Shown piece after piece: positions 1-9,103 of a stretch of DNA of 64,000 nt. The DNA comes from Acidobacteriota bacterium (GTDB lineage: Bacteria > Acidobacteriota > Vicinamibacteria > Vicinamibacterales > UBA2999). The translations under genes were made by a program, and so were the position numbers. Numbering within the stretch: position 1 is the first letter of the stretch; every line of letters starts with the position of its first letter. The DNA is taken from the NCBI GenBank assembly GCA_947482665.1, contig CANKJK010000010.1, positions 84,510 through 148,509 on the forward strand, read 5' to 3'. The notes beneath the pieces are model-generated. The model did not search any database. It saw nothing but the letters and a program-made list of their open reading frames with translations, and was not told the origin of the DNA.

Positions 1-966
1 ACGGCCACGCAGGTGGCCAAGGCGATTACCACCATGGTGATCCGGGGCGCCCCGGCCATCGGCGTGGCCGCCGCAATGGGTATCGCGCTTGAGGCTCGCC
101 GCAGCCGGGCGGCCGGGACGAAGCAGTTCACGACCGAGTTTCAGAAGACCTGCGATCTGCTGGCGGCCACGCGGCCGACCGCGGTGAATCTCTTCTGGGG
201 CATCGAGCGGATGAAACAGACCTTTGCCGAGGCGGCCGCCGCTGGCGCCTCCGTCGATGAGCTCAAGACGCGCCTTCGTTCGGCGGCGGATCGGATTCAC
301 GATGACGATGTGGCGAGCTGCCGGGCCATCGGGCGCTTCGGGGCGACTCTGGTTCCGGACACCGCCTGCATCCTGACGCACTGCAACGCCGGTGCCCTGG
401 CGACGGCCGGCTACGGTACGGCGCTCGGCGTGATCCGCGGGGCCGTGGAGGCGGGGAAGCGCGTCTCGGTGCTGGCCGATGAGACGCGGCCGTTTCTGCA
501 GGGCGCCAGGCTGACCGCCTGGGAACTGGTCCGCGATGGCATCGACACGACGGTCATTACGGACAACATGGCCGGGGCGTTGATGCGGACCAGCACGATT
601 GATCTCGTCGTCGTTGGCGCGGACCGCATCGCCGCCAATGGTGACGCGGCCAACAAGATCGGCACCTATTCGGTGGCCGTGCTGGCCAAGGAGCACGGCA
701 TTCCGTTCTATGTGGCAGCCCCGATGTCGACCATCGACCTGGCGACGGCTGACGGCAGCGGCATCCCGATCGAGGAGCGCCCCGAGCGAGAGGTGACGCA
801 CGTAGGCACATCGCGGCTCACACCGGTGGGCGCGAAGATCCGGAACCCGGCGTTTGATGTGACGCCGCACCGCTTCATCAGCGCCATCATCACGGAGCGG
901 GGCATTGCCCGGGCGCCCTTTGATGCGTCCCTGCGGGCGTTGGCCGGGCAGGCCAGCCGGGCCTGA
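1..966 (+). CDS. mtnA: S-methyl-5-thioribose-1-phosphate isomerase, 5'-truncated
   Basis: This gene isomerises methylthioribose-1-phosphate to methylthioribulose-1-phosphate in the cytosolic methionine salvage pathway. The frame is open from base 1, so the true start lies upstream; the GTG at 13 is probably internal because the MtnA motif VIRGAPAIG follows within a dozen codons. The family-typical stretches [26 protein letters not shown] and [20 protein letters not shown] are all present, as is the C-terminal NPAFDVTP segment. About 320 residues are visible of a usual 340-370. It is followed 20 bp later by tsaD in the same direction, probably co-transcribed. The eIF2B-alpha-like fold means ribose-1,5-bisphosphate isomerase is the main alternative, but the motifs favour MtnA. 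Confidence 0.95.
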   Translation, partial: TATQVAKAITTMVIRGAPAIGVAAAMGIALEARRSRAAGTKQFTTEFQKTCDLLAATRPTAVNLFWGIERMKQTFAEAAAAGASVDELKTRLRSAADRIHDDDVASCRAIGRFGATLVPDTACILTHCNAGALATAGYGTALGVIRGAVEAGKRVSVLADETRPFLQGARLTAWELVRDGIDTTVITDNMAGALMRTSTIDLVVVGADRIAANGDAANKIGTYSVAVLAKEHGIPFYVAAPMSTIDLATADGSGIPIEERPEREVTHVGTSRLTPVGAKIRNPAFDVTPHRFISAIITERGIARAPFDASLRALAGQASRA

Positions 967-986
967 GGCGCGGAGGCGAGTCGGCC

Positions 987-2063
987 GTGCCCTTCACGAT
1001 GCTCGGCGTTGAGACGTCGTGTGATGAGACCAGCGCCGCACTGGTCTCGGAGACCGGTGACCCGTCGCACCCATGGCGGATCCACGCGAACGTGGTCGCC
1101 TCCCAGGTGGCGCTGCACCGCGAGTGGGGCGGCGTGGTGCCGGAGCTCGCGTCCCGGCAGCACCTGCGAGACATCTGCCGTGTGGTCGAGGCGGCGTTCA
1201 CCGAGGCCGGACTGACGCTGGATGATGTCGGTGGCGTGGCCGTCACCGAGGGGCCGGGTCTGGTCGGGTCACTCCTCGTGGGCGTCTCCTTTGCGAAGTC
1301 GCTGGCGTTTGCGCGCGGCCTGCCGCTGGTCGGCGTGCATCATCTGGCCGGGCACATCGAGTCCATTGTCCTGGAGCACGGCGAGATGCTGTTGCCAGCC
1401 GTGGTGCTGGTGGTCTCGGGAGGACACACCAGCCTCTACCGCGTCGACAGTCCTGGTTCCTACGTGCGTCTGGGCCGGACGCGGGATGATGCGGCTGGCG
1501 AAGCCTTCGACAAGGTCGCCAAGCTCATCGGCCTCGGCTACCCGGGCGGCCCTGCGATAGACCGGCTGGCCCGGCAGGGGCACGAGCGCGCCATCCGGTT
1601 TCCCAAGCTGCGTCTGACCCACGCGGATCGGAATGCCCCTGATCTACCAGGGACGCTCGACTTCAGCTTCAGCGGTTTGAAGACCGCCGTCCTCAGGCAC
1701 GTGACGGCGCGCGTGGTGGCGTTGGGGCTGGAAGGGCCGGGCGCGTTGCCCGAGGGCGAGTGTGCCGACATCGCCGCCAGCTTTCAGTGGGCCGTCGTGG
1801 ACACTCTGGTGGATCGCCTGATGCAGGCGGCGGCAGCGGAAGGTGCGGCGAGTCTCGGCATTGCCGGCGGGGTATCGGCGAACAGCCGTCTCCGGAGCCT
1901 GGCGACCGAACGGGCGGGTGCGGCCGGGTTGCCGCTGTCGATCCCGAGTCTTGCGCTGTCGACGGACAACGCGGCGATGATTGCCGCGGCGGGTCTGCGC
2001 CGGCTGCGGGCCGGGCACGTGTCTGGCTGGGACTTGAACGCGCACGCCACACTGGCCCTGTAG
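987..2063 (+). CDS. tsaD: tRNA N6-adenosine threonylcarbamoyltransferase TsaD
   Basis: TsaD transfers threonylcarbamoyl from TC-AMP to A37 of ANN-decoding tRNAs, acting with TsaB and TsaE in the cytosol. The 358-residue protein begins MPFTMLGVETSCDETSAALV, the conserved N-terminus of the family. The metal-binding HxxxH is visible as HHLAGH near residue 119-123, and ASHKAE/Kae1-type ATP-binding segments follow (VSGGHTSLY, GIAGGVSANSRLR, STDNAAMIA). The GTG start at 987 is chosen because it places the conserved LGVETSCDETS motif at the very N-terminus. It sits in a run with mtnA, yjbQ and a Nudix gene. Confidence 0.97.
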   Translation: MPFTMLGVETSCDETSAALVSETGDPSHPWRIHANVVASQVALHREWGGVVPELASRQHLRDICRVVEAAFTEAGLTLDDVGGVAVTEGPGLVGSLLVGVSFAKSLAFARGLPLVGVHHLAGHIESIVLEHGEMLLPAVVLVVSGGHTSLYRVDSPGSYVRLGRTRDDAAGEAFDKVAKLIGLGYPGGPAIDRLARQGHERAIRFPKLRLTHADRNAPDLPGTLDFSFSGLKTAVLRHVTARVVALGLEGPGALPEGECADIAASFQWAVVDTLVDRLMQAAAAEGAASLGIAGGVSANSRLRSLATERAGAAGLPLSIPSLALSTDNAAMIAAAGLRRLRAGHVSGWDLNAHATLAL

Positions 2064-2085
2064 GTATCTGAGGGAGGCGCCGTCC

Positions 2086-2499
2086 GTGAAGACCCATACC
2101 GACTATCTGCTGTTCGAGACGGAGGCCCGGCAGGAGTTCGTACGCATCACCGACGACGTGAGCCGTATCGTGGCCGCGAGCGGCGTCACCGATGGCATGG
2201 TGCTGGTCTCGGCCATGCACATCACCTCTGGCGTCTACGTGAATGACTGGGAAGATGGTCTGATTCACGATTTTCAGACGTGGCTGGAGAAACTGGCGCC
2301 CGCGGGTCTGCCCTACCGGCATCACCAGACGGGCGAAGACAACGCCGATGCCCATCTCAAGCGGACCGTGATGGGACACCAGGTGATGTTGCCGATCACG
2401 CGGAGCCGGCTCGATCTCGGCCCGTGGGAACAGGTCTTCTATGCGGAGTTCGACGGGCAGCGACCGAAGCGCGTCGTCGTCAAGGTGATGGGGATCTAG
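2086..2499 (+). CDS. YjbQ/UPF0047 family protein
   Basis: This 137-residue protein matches the YjbQ (UPF0047) family, a small cytosolic beta-barrel protein reported to have weak thiamine-phosphate synthase activity; its true role is unclear. The hallmark segments are visible: GMVLVSAMHITSGVYVNDWE, HHQTGEDNADAHLKRTVMG and the C-terminal LGPWEQVFYAEFDGQRPKR. Length is normal for the family. The GTG at 2086 is 22 bp after the tsaD stop and is preceded by a GGGAGG-like Shine-Dalgarno. Its stop codon overlaps the next start by one base, indicating translational coupling to the Nudix gene. Confidence 0.92.
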   Translation: MKTHTDYLLFETEARQEFVRITDDVSRIVAASGVTDGMVLVSAMHITSGVYVNDWEDGLIHDFQTWLEKLAPAGLPYRHHQTGEDNADAHLKRTVMGHQVMLPITRSRLDLGPWEQVFYAEFDGQRPKRVVVKVMGI

Positions 2500-2957
2500 T
2501 GGCGGGTCGGCGCGAGTATCCGGACCGGCCCTACGTGGGTGTCGGCGGCGTCATCGTTGATGACGGTCGTGTCGTGCTCATCAAGCGTCGCTTTGAGCCG
2601 CTCGCCGGAGAGTGGAGCCTGCCAGGCGGCAATCTGGACGTGGGCGAGACCCTCGAGGCGGCTGTCGCGCGAGAGATGGAAGAAGAGACAGGGCTCCGCG
2701 TCGAGGTGGGCCCCGTCATCGAGGTGTTCGACCGCATCATGCGCGACGATGCCGGGCGCGTGCGGTTTCACTTTGTGCTGGTGGACTATCTCTGCTGGCC
2801 CGTGGGGGGGATCCTGCGAGCCGCGTCTGATGTATCGGAGGCTGAGCTTGTCGATCCACTGGAACTCGGTCCCTACGGACTGACTACCAAGGCGACAAGC
2901 GTGATCGAGCGTGGGATGGCGATGTGGCAGGTCAGGCCGGATCGTCGCCGTCGCTGA
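2499..2957 (+). CDS. Nudix hydrolase
   Basis: A 152-residue pyrophosphohydrolase of the Nudix superfamily, cytosolic, substrate unknown. The Nudix box is intact: GGNLDVGETLEAAVAREMEE then ETGL, matching GX5EX7REUXEEXGU. The start is the GTG at 2499, which overlaps the TAG of the upstream gene by one base; an earlier in-frame ATG at 2280 lies inside yjbQ and is rejected. The sequence after the start (YPDRPYVGVGGVIVDDGRVVLIKRR) is typical of ADP-ribose/NADH-type Nudix enzymes, but that does not fix the substrate. The 3' end overlaps the convergent PilZ gene by 26 bp. Confidence 0.93.
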   Translation: MAGRREYPDRPYVGVGGVIVDDGRVVLIKRRFEPLAGEWSLPGGNLDVGETLEAAVAREMEEETGLRVEVGPVIEVFDRIMRDDAGRVRFHFVLVDYLCWPVGGILRAASDVSEAELVDPLELGPYGLTTKATSVIERGMAMWQVRPDRRRR

Positions 2958-3273
2958 GGCGGAGCAGCACGGCGCGGATTTCGTCCTGCGCGTGCGCCGA
3001 CGGGTTGATGAACTCGAGGCCCGACTCGTAGGTCAGGGTATCCGCGGCGAGATCCACGACGCGGCTGTGCACGACACGGCCCGATACCACCAGGGGGCTC
3101 CCATCCACGTTGAGTCGGAGCTCGTGCAGCGACTCGAGGCGCAAGGGCCGGTCCGTTTCAACGAGCACACCGCCGGCACTAATCTGCGTGACGACAAGCG
3201 GCAGGGCGATTGTGATGTCGCCGGTCAGACTGCCCTCCACGGGCAACCGGGTCGACTTGCGATGTTCATGCAT
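2932..3273 (-). CDS. PilZ domain protein
   Basis: A 113-residue single-domain protein resembling PilZ c-di-GMP receptors. It starts MHEHRKSTRLPV, giving the RxxxR motif (R5, R9). The second motif, normally [D/N]xSxxG, is present as QISAGG, so the first position is Gln. The central region contains the usual beta-strands (LRLNVDGSPLVVSGRVVHSR). If functional it would couple cyclic-di-GMP to an unknown output; the Gln substitution makes ligand binding less certain. It lies downstream of a degenerate receiver and a TPR gene in the same direction, with a 56-bp gap. No Shine-Dalgarno is obvious. Confidence 0.75.
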   Translation of the reverse strand: MHEHRKSTRLPVEGSLTGDITIALPLVVTQISAGGVLVETDRPLRLESLHELRLNVDGSPLVVSGRVVHSRVVDLAADTLTYESGLEFINPSAHAQDEIRAVLLRLSDGDDPA

Positions 3274-3329
3274 CGGGTGTCTGCAAATGATGCCGGAATC
3301 GCGGCGAGGTGTCGATTTGTCGCCGGTTC

Positions 3330-3704
3330 CTAGTTCAGGCGAAGGGGGAGGGCCGCTTCCGCCCAGCCGTCCGGGGGCGTGGCCAGGTCCTCGATCTCGG
3401 CTTCCGTTTCTTCGTCCTCGTCCGCCGCAATCGTGACGACAGGAATATGCCGGGTGGCCGGGTCCAGCTTCAGCATCGTCAGGACCTCAAGATCCGCCGC
3501 CTCGCGCATTTCCGTGCGCAGAATGACGAGATCGGGCTGGATGCTTCGGATCTGTTCATAGGCGCGTCCGTCCGGCGGGACAAACACCATGTCGTAGTGA
3601 CCGCCCGACAGGACGGTGTCCAGCAGGCGAAGCACGCTGGGGTCGCCGTTGACCAGCACGACCCGGTGCGCCGGCGCGGGGGTGGCGAGAGGTCTCAGTG
3701 GCAT
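3330..3704 (-). CDS. Degenerate response-regulator receiver domain
   Basis: A stand-alone receiver-like domain of 124 residues. The pattern VVLVNGDPSVLRLLDTVLSG and PDLVILRTEM follows the CheY fold, but the acidic pair is altered (VNGD instead of VDDD) and the phosphoacceptor Asp is Arg (ILRTEM). It is therefore probably a phosphorylation-independent pseudo-receiver. The ATG at 3704 is preferred over the in-frame ATG at 3719 because AGGAG lies 6 nt before it. It sits between a TPR gene and a PilZ gene, suggesting a small signalling unit. What it binds is unknown. Confidence 0.7.
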   Translation of the reverse strand: MPLRPLATPAPAHRVVLVNGDPSVLRLLDTVLSGGHYDMVFVPPDGRAYEQIRSIQPDLVILRTEMREAADLEVLTMLKLDPATRHIPVVTIAADEDEETEAEIEDLATPPDGWAEAALPLRLN

Positions 3705-3767
3705 CAGCGTCTCCTGCATCAGGTCTTACAGGAATCGTGCCACCAAATCGGGGCAGGGTTTCGCGGG

Positions 3768-4499
3768 CTACCGCAGGGCTTTGATCTGATTCTTCAAGCC
3801 TGGGTTGACCCGGAATCCTGCCTTCTCCGCGGCCTTGACCGCCGCTTCGGCCTCAGTCTTCCGGTTGCTCATCGCATACAGCGCGGCGAGATTGTTGTGC
3901 GCCTCGCCGAGCTTTCGGTCGGCGTCGACAGCGGCCTTCCACTGGAGCTCCGCCGCGGTCAGGTCTCCACCCCTGAAGTACGCACTGCCCAACGCCAGCA
4001 GGACGAAGGCGGGCGGCCGAAATGGACCCGCGTAGTCCAGCTTTTCCTGCTCAAGACTTCTCAATCGCTGTTCCAGTACCGAGCGTTTGAGCGGACTCAG
4101 TTCCTTGACGTCCGCGATTTCCTGCCTGATCTCGCGGATTTGTTCGTCACGCTGACGGTTCACGTCGAACTGGTGTGTGGTCGAGAGGTCATGGAGAGTC
4201 GCCATCGCGCCGATGCAGCCCCGGTAGGCGACCCCCGCGCTGGCGAACCGTTTGAGATTCATATGCGCCTGGCCCAGCCCGTAGTGGGCCATCACCAGGA
4301 GCCGATCTTTCTGAATGGCATTCCCGAAAGAATCCGCGGCCTTCTCGAACTGTTCCGCGGACATGAATTCCTGGCCGGCTCGGTAGAACGCCAGGGCCTG
4401 CTGGCGGCTCACCTCATCGGCGAGTTGGCCGGCCGCGGCCGTCCACGCCGATCCCAGGAACAGGAGCACGAGCCACGCACGCGTGAATCGACGAACCAT
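3768..4499 (-). CDS. Exported TPR-repeat protein
   Basis: A 243-residue periplasmic or secreted protein. The start at 4499 is supported by GAGGAGG a few bases upstream and gives a signal peptide, MVRRFTRAWLVLLFLGSAWT followed by AAAG. The mature part carries tetratricopeptide repeats at about residues 32-105 (ALAFYRAGQEFMSAEQFEKA and the following AHYGLGQAHMNL unit) and 165-230 (AFVLLALGSAYFRGGDLTAA, GEAHNNLAALYAMSNRKTEA). A charged, helix-prone stretch rich in E, R and Q separates the two repeat blocks. TPRs mediate protein contacts; no partner is evident. It follows the TonB-receptor gene on the same strand but is separated from it by a strong terminator. Confidence 0.8.
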   Translation of the reverse strand: MVRRFTRAWLVLLFLGSAWTAAAGQLADEVSRQQALAFYRAGQEFMSAEQFEKAADSFGNAIQKDRLLVMAHYGLGQAHMNLKRFASAGVAYRGCIGAMATLHDLSTTHQFDVNRQRDEQIREIRQEIADVKELSPLKRSVLEQRLRSLEQEKLDYAGPFRPPAFVLLALGSAYFRGGDLTAAELQWKAAVDADRKLGEAHNNLAALYAMSNRKTEAEAAVKAAEKAGFRVNPGLKNQIKALR

Positions 4500-4519
4500 G
4501 TCGGCCTCCTCAAACGGAA

Positions 4520-4551
4520 AAGGGGGAGGCCAGCGAACTGGCCTCCCCCTT
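4520..4551 (-). terminator. Rho-independent terminator of the TonB-dependent receptor gene
   Basis: A perfect 14-bp stem (4520-4533 with 4538-4551) closes a 4-base loop that reads TTCG on the minus strand. On that strand the stem is followed directly by TTTTCC. It lies 18 bp past the stop codon of the receptor gene, exactly where a terminator is expected, and separates it from the TPR gene. Confidence 0.9.
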
Positions 4552-4569
4552 GATGACGACGCGTTCGAA

Positions 4570-7542
4570 CTAGAACTCGAACCGGGCGCCGAGACGCAGT
4601 GCGAACGGCGCCTGGAACTGCGCGGGGTTGCCACCGAGCAGTGTGTTGACGGGTTTGCCAAGGTCCGGATCGGGCGTGCCCGAGCCGAGCTGGGTGTTCT
4701 GGCTGTAGATACGGACGCGGCGCGTGTTGAAGAGGTTGAACGCGTCAGCCACGAAGGTCAGCTTCCGGCTCGACGCCATCTTCACCGAGTACGAGGCCTG
4801 CAGGTCGACCTGATTCTCGAAGGGTGTGCGCTTCTTTATGCCATCGATGGTCTTGATACCGGAGCCGCGCGGAGCCTCCGGGATTTCACCGTTGGACGCG
4901 TAGTTCGGGTTCGCGGCCATCGGCGTCAGCGGCTTGCCGCTGCTCAGGTTCAGATTGACGCCCACATTGAACGCCGGCGTGACGAGATAGCTGCCGCTCA
5001 CCTTGACCTGATTCGGCCGGTCGAGCGGGAGGATACCGTTCTTGTCGCCCAGGTACTGGATGTTGCCACCGTAACCGAGCTGGTTGACGCCGATCGACTT
5101 GTAGGTCGGGTCGCCCGTCGGGAAGTCATACAGAGAGGAGATGCCCGGGTCCGACTGACCGTTGTCGTCGCGGTAGAAGCCCTCGAAGTTTCCGCGGAGG
5201 CGCGAGTACCGATACGACGCCATCGTCGACCAATTGTCGCCGCGGCGACGAAGGACGACTTCGAGCGCGTTGTACTTGTGCACCGGGTCGTCGAACTTCA
5301 CCGAGGCGAACCGCGGATCGATCCTCACGACGTCCGCGTTGATGGGCGTCTTGCTCGAGGGATTCGTCAGGATGTAGTCGACGGTGGCGCAGGGGACCGA
5401 CGTCGGACCGAGGTCGTAGGCTGCCATCGGGCAGTTGGCGACGTCCTCGAGTATGCGGGGCATATTGCGGAAGATGTACCGCACGCTCAGGGTCGTCCGC
5501 GTCATGATTTCCCGCTCGACGCCGGCCACGATTTCGTTCGTGTAGGTCAGCTTCGTGTTCGGGTCGATGGTGTCCGCGCCGACGCCGGCCAGCACGAAGT
5601 GGTTGGTGGTCACCGCGCCGGCGGGCGTGATGGTCGCCACGCCCTGGGGGACGGCCTGCGTCAGATTGGCATCGAAGTAATCGCCGCGGCTGAAGCCGTC
5701 GTCGGCCGAGAGCGCGCGCGCCGCCAGGTCCATCGGGATGCGGGCGAAGAACACGCCGTAGTTGCCGTAGATCTTCATCTTGCCGTCGCCGTTCACGTCG
5801 TAGGCGAGTCCAAGGCGCGGGGCCCAGTTGTTCTTGAGTGCCCAGTCCTTGATGATCGTGCCGCTCATCTTTTCCTGCTCGTAGCGGACGCCGGCGTTGA
5901 TCGTCGCCCGGCCCAGACGCCATTCGTCCTGGCCGAAGACGTTGAGGTACTTCTGTGGAATCTGCCGCGAGACGTTGAAGTTCGCGCGGGTCACACGGTA
6001 GATCTTCCCGAAGTTGACGTCCGAGAGGACCGTGATCGACGCGCCGGTTGCCGTCTGGCGGCCGTCCGGAGCCTTGAAGGTCGGGCCGGTGCGCTGATTC
6101 AACTGCGAGTACGTCACATCGTCGTATTGGATGCCGTATTTGATCGCGTGGCCACCGGCCAGGTGCGTCGACTTGGCGGACCACTGATTGCTCAGGCTGA
6201 TGTTGCCGGCTTCATAGGAACCGATGCCGCCCGAGATCTTCGTCGGCGTCACCGTCTGATCCGTGACGCGCCATGTGTTGACCTTCGGGAGTTCACTGAT
6301 CGTGTTGCGCGACCGGGCGAAGCCTCCTTCAAGGAGCCACCGGTTGCTCTCGGCACCGCTGTACTTCACCGCCTGCTGGTGGCCGCCGTAGTCCAACGTA
6401 CTGAAGGACGACTGGTCAGTGGCCAGGAGCGACGACGTGCGCTGCGGGCCTTCCGGGCCGTGTGAGGGATCGCCGAAGAACGAGGCATTGATGCTCTGTG
6501 AGCTCGTGATCTGCCAGGTGGCCTTGGCCGCGTAGGACACGGTGCGGCGCACGCGGTCGACGTTGCCAAGGCTCGCCAGCGGGAACGTCGGTGGCGCAGC
6601 CAGCGTGCGCGTGGAGTACGACGGGTCGATGGCGCCGAACCAGAAGAGCTTGTTCTTCACGAGCGCGCCGCCGGCCTCGATACCACCGTCGCTCACCGAC
6701 GTCTGCTGCGTGTTCACCGAGCCGTTCGTGGCCTGATACTGCTTCCAGGTGCCTTCAAGCTGCGAGGGCTGCGTGTAGCCGAACGCGGAACCGCGGAACT
6801 GGTTGCTGCCGCTCTTGGTGACGACGTTGACCACACCTCCCGTTGCCTGGCCATATTCAGCTTCGTAGCCGCCAGTCTTGACCTGAACTTCCTGGATGAA
6901 GTCGTACGGGGTGGCGTTGCCCAGCGAGCCGTGGGTGATCGAGTAGGACCCCAGGCCACCGTAGCCCGTGTTCGTCACGTTCGCGCCGTCGATCACGTAC
7001 TGGTTTTCAAGGCCGGAGCCGCCGGAGATCGAGGGGTTGTTGACGCCCAACGTGCCCGAGCTGCTGACGCCAGGCGTCAGGTACAGCGTTGAGGCGAACG
7101 TGCGGCCGACAGGAATCTGCCGGAGCTCTTCTGAGCTCACGACCGATCCAATGGTCGTGCTCCGCGTGTCAATAGTGGAGGCCACCCCGGTGACTTCGAC
7201 CATCTCGGACAGGTTCCCGACCGCCATCTGCAGGTCCACGCTTGCGGTCGCGCCGAGACGAACGGCGACATCCTTTGTCTCAGCAGATTTGAAACCCTGC
7301 AACTCGACCTTGACGCCGTAGGTGCCGGGCGTCAGGAAGGAGACGACATAGCGTCCTTCACCATCCGTGACGACGGACTTCACGCCCTGCGGCCCCGTCA
7401 CCGAGACGGTCGCGCCTGGCACGCCGAGCCCTTGCGAATCCGCAATTCTGCCCGCGATCTTTCCGGTCGTTTCCTGCGCCGATGCCACGCCGGCCACTAA
7501 GACAATCAGCGCGAAGAAAAAGGCACTTATACGTGCACGCAT
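4570..7542 (-). CDS. Oar-like TonB-dependent outer-membrane receptor with carboxypeptidase-regulatory domain
   Basis: A 990-residue outer-membrane barrel, the class that is expanded in Acidobacteriota and thought to import large or complexed nutrients. The start at 7542 follows AAGGAG by 5 nt and gives a signal peptide (MRARISAFFFALIVLVAGVA then SAQ). Residues about 25-100 form a carboxypeptidase-regulatory-like fold (GKIAGRIADSQGLGVPGATV ... GEGRYVVSFLTPGTYGVKVE). A plug domain follows (VEVTGVASTIDTRSTTIGSV, QYVIDGANVTN, VVNVVTKSGSNQFRG). The rest is beta-barrel, ending LRLGARFEF with the terminal Phe used for Bam-dependent insertion. The substrate cannot be read from sequence. The gene stands alone, bounded by its own terminator and a 266-bp AT-rich upstream region. 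Confidence 0.93.
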   Translation of the reverse strand: MRARISAFFFALIVLVAGVASAQETTGKIAGRIADSQGLGVPGATVSVTGPQGVKSVVTDGEGRYVVSFLTPGTYGVKVELQGFKSAETKDVAVRLGATASVDLQMAVGNLSEMVEVTGVASTIDTRSTTIGSVVSSEELRQIPVGRTFASTLYLTPGVSSSGTLGVNNPSISGGSGLENQYVIDGANVTNTGYGGLGSYSITHGSLGNATPYDFIQEVQVKTGGYEAEYGQATGGVVNVVTKSGSNQFRGSAFGYTQPSQLEGTWKQYQATNGSVNTQQTSVSDGGIEAGGALVKNKLFWFGAIDPSYSTRTLAAPPTFPLASLGNVDRVRRTVSYAAKATWQITSSQSINASFFGDPSHGPEGPQRTSSLLATDQSSFSTLDYGGHQQAVKYSGAESNRWLLEGGFARSRNTISELPKVNTWRVTDQTVTPTKISGGIGSYEAGNISLSNQWSAKSTHLAGGHAIKYGIQYDDVTYSQLNQRTGPTFKAPDGRQTATGASITVLSDVNFGKIYRVTRANFNVSRQIPQKYLNVFGQDEWRLGRATINAGVRYEQEKMSGTIIKDWALKNNWAPRLGLAYDVNGDGKMKIYGNYGVFFARIPMDLAARALSADDGFSRGDYFDANLTQAVPQGVATITPAGAVTTNHFVLAGVGADTIDPNTKLTYTNEIVAGVEREIMTRTTLSVRYIFRNMPRILEDVANCPMAAYDLGPTSVPCATVDYILTNPSSKTPINADVVRIDPRFASVKFDDPVHKYNALEVVLRRRGDNWSTMASYRYSRLRGNFEGFYRDDNGQSDPGISSLYDFPTGDPTYKSIGVNQLGYGGNIQYLGDKNGILPLDRPNQVKVSGSYLVTPAFNVGVNLNLSSGKPLTPMAANPNYASNGEIPEAPRGSGIKTIDGIKKRTPFENQVDLQASYSVKMASSRKLTFVADAFNLFNTRRVRIYSQNTQLGSGTPDPDLGKPVNTLLGGNPAQFQAPFALRLGARFEF

Positions 7543-7808
7543 AAAGGCTCCTTGGAAGAGTTGACCAATGGTTATGCCCATCTATGGAAAACATGTACCA
7601 CAAGTAAACCCATGGTAACTAGTGGGTTTTGAGTCATATCAAGTCGTAGTCGTGGCCATCGAGCGTATAAATCTGGATATTTGAACTTTTAAGACCAAGA
7701 CATTGGATGTTAGGTGCTGGTCGTGACAATTCTGCGCGGGTCTGCACACGGGACCGTCGGCTTGCCCCAACTCAGCCCAGCCTGGCGGGCGATGTACAAT
7801 CGGCACCA
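7543..7808. promoter_or_regulatory. AT-rich divergent intergenic region between receptor gene and folE
   Basis: This 266-bp gap is the most AT-rich stretch nearby and must hold the receptor promoter (minus) and the folE promoter (plus). A perfect 7-bp inverted repeat (7606-7612 with 7623-7629, AAACCCA/TGGGTTT) surrounds a 10-base loop and is followed on the plus strand by TTTT. It may be an operator or a weak terminator. I found no convincing -35/-10 pair for the receptor gene; the folE -10 is listed separately. Confidence 0.4.
7795..7800 (+). promoter_or_regulatory. -10 box of leaderless folE transcript
   Basis: TACAAT lies 8 nt before the GTG start of folE at 7809, so transcription should begin at or within a base or two of the start codon. 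No Shine-Dalgarno precedes that GTG and no clear -35 is visible. Confidence 0.6.
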
Positions 7809-8405
7809 GTGCAGGATCTCATCAGGCAACTACTGGTTGAGCTAGGGGAAGATCCCGAAAGGGAAGGGCTAGCCAGGACACCTCACCGCGTGGAGAAGGC
7901 CCTCCGGTTTCTCACCAGCGGCTACCAGGCCGACATCCAGGCCGTTCTGAACAACGCACTCTTCACGGTTGACTACAGCGAAATGGTCATCGTGAGAGAC
8001 ATCGATTTCTACAGTCTCTGCGAGCATCATCTGTTGCCGTTCTTCGGGAAGTGCCACGTGGCCTACATTCCGAAGAAGCAGGTGATCGGCCTGAGCAAGA
8101 TTCCCCGCCTCGTGGATGTGTTTGCCAGGCGCCTCCAGATTCAGGAGCGGATGACGAACCAGATTGCCGAGACCATCCGCGAGACGATCGATCCATTGGG
8201 CGTGGCGGTCGTGGTAGAGGGCACCCACCTGTGCATGTCCATGCGTGGGGTCGAGAAGCAGAACTCGTTTGCGGTGACCAGCGCGATGCTCGGCGCCTTC
8301 CGTGATCAGCAGGGCACGCGCATGGAGTTTCTCGAGCTCATCAAGCGCCGCGATGCCTTTCCGGTACACGTTCCAGGTCAGGGTGTCGTCTGCGTCAATG
8401 AGTAG
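7809..8405 (+). CDS. folE: GTP cyclohydrolase I
   Basis: FolE converts GTP to 7,8-dihydroneopterin triphosphate, the first step of folate and pterin synthesis. The 198-residue reading from the GTG at 7809 matches the family from [20 protein letters not shown] onward. The zinc ligands are visible in [12 protein letters not shown] and [12 protein letters not shown], and the GTP-binding region in [20 protein letters not shown]. Upstream in-frame codons to 7707 encode non-conserved sequence, and the TACAAT box at 7795 would exclude them from the transcript. The 3' end overlaps the next gene by 8 bp (ATGAGTAG). Confidence 0.96.
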   Translation: MQDLIRQLLVELGEDPEREGLARTPHRVEKALRFLTSGYQADIQAVLNNALFTVDYSEMVIVRDIDFYSLCEHHLLPFFGKCHVAYIPKKQVIGLSKIPRLVDVFARRLQIQERMTNQIAETIRETIDPLGVAVVVEGTHLCMSMRGVEKQNSFAVTSAMLGAFRDQQGTRMEFLELIKRRDAFPVHVPGQGVVCVNE

Positions 8406-9099
8406 ACGGCTGGGCGCGCTCGTCGTCGTGGTGAGTCTGCTTTGGACGACCACGGCCGCAGCCCAGCAACGCCGCCCGGTCCGCCGCGCGCCCGCCAAGC
8501 CCCTGCCGCCGGTGACTGAGCCCGCCGCCTTTCAGTGTCCGTCGCCTCTGGGCGCCGGGGCGACCTCCAAACGGGAGTTCTGCGATGTCGTGTCCGGGCG
8601 TGACCCCGCCGACGGCATTGTGCTCACGCTGCCGCCGCACAGTGGAGACGTGACGCTGTCGTTCATGCTCCACAACCGCCACACCTACTCGGAAGAACTG
8701 ATCAAGAGCGGGAAGGGCTACCGGAAATACACGGCTACGGTGGGCGTGCTGACCGCCGACAACACCCTGCTGGCCAGGGCCGTGGTGCAGAACGAGTTTC
8801 GTGCCGCATCGGATCTGGTCGAGCGGATTACGGGCGGCGCTGGTCCTGGCGGCCTCAAGGCGGTGGCTCCCACCGGAGCTGAACCCGTCACAGTGATGAT
8901 TCCGGCCGAAGAGAACTCGGTGAGCATCCTTGGCGAGAAGCTGCTCGTCATTCGGCCAGAGGGTACGGATAGCTTCACCACCCCAGGGCGCCCTGTCGCA
9001 CTGGTGAGCAACGTGCAGCTCACCTATGTGCCCAAGCCGGCGCCCGCGGCCACTCCGGCGGCGAAGCCCGCTGCCCGCAGTCCCCGTTCCAAGAAGTAG
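8398..9099 (+). CDS. Exported protein of unknown function
   Basis: A 233-residue protein that I do not recognise. The ATG at 8398 overlaps the folE stop and yields a signal peptide ([20 protein letters not shown] then AAQQ). A basic, Pro-rich linker follows, then a globular region at about residues 40-210 with alternating hydrophobic strands ([58 protein letters not shown]), suggesting a beta-sandwich. The C-terminus is a low-complexity Ala/Pro/Lys tail. It is probably periplasmic or surface-associated. Its coupling to folE is probably positional only. It is followed 4 bp later by panE. Confidence 0.7.
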   Translation: MSRRLGALVVVVSLLWTTTAAAQQRRPVRRAPAKPLPPVTEPAAFQCPSPLGAGATSKREFCDVVSGRDPADGIVLTLPPHSGDVTLSFMLHNRHTYSEELIKSGKGYRKYTATVGVLTADNTLLARAVVQNEFRAASDLVERITGGAGPGGLKAVAPTGAEPVTVMIPAEENSVSILGEKLLVIRPEGTDSFTTPGRPVALVSNVQLTYVPKPAPAATPAAKPAARSPRSKK

Positions 9100-9103
9100 C
9101 GCC

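Noticed and set aside
4483..6465. Long plus-strand open frame of about 660 codons opposite the TonB receptor gene
   Set aside because: It is an antisense shadow of a high-GC gene: Arg/Val/Asp-rich, no recognisable domains, while the minus strand has a full receptor with signal peptide, Shine-Dalgarno and terminator.
7606..7629. AAACCCA/TGGGTTT inverted repeat as a firm operator or terminator
   Set aside because: Only 7 bp with a 10-base loop, and it lies between divergent genes where no terminator is needed; noted only within the intergenic entry.
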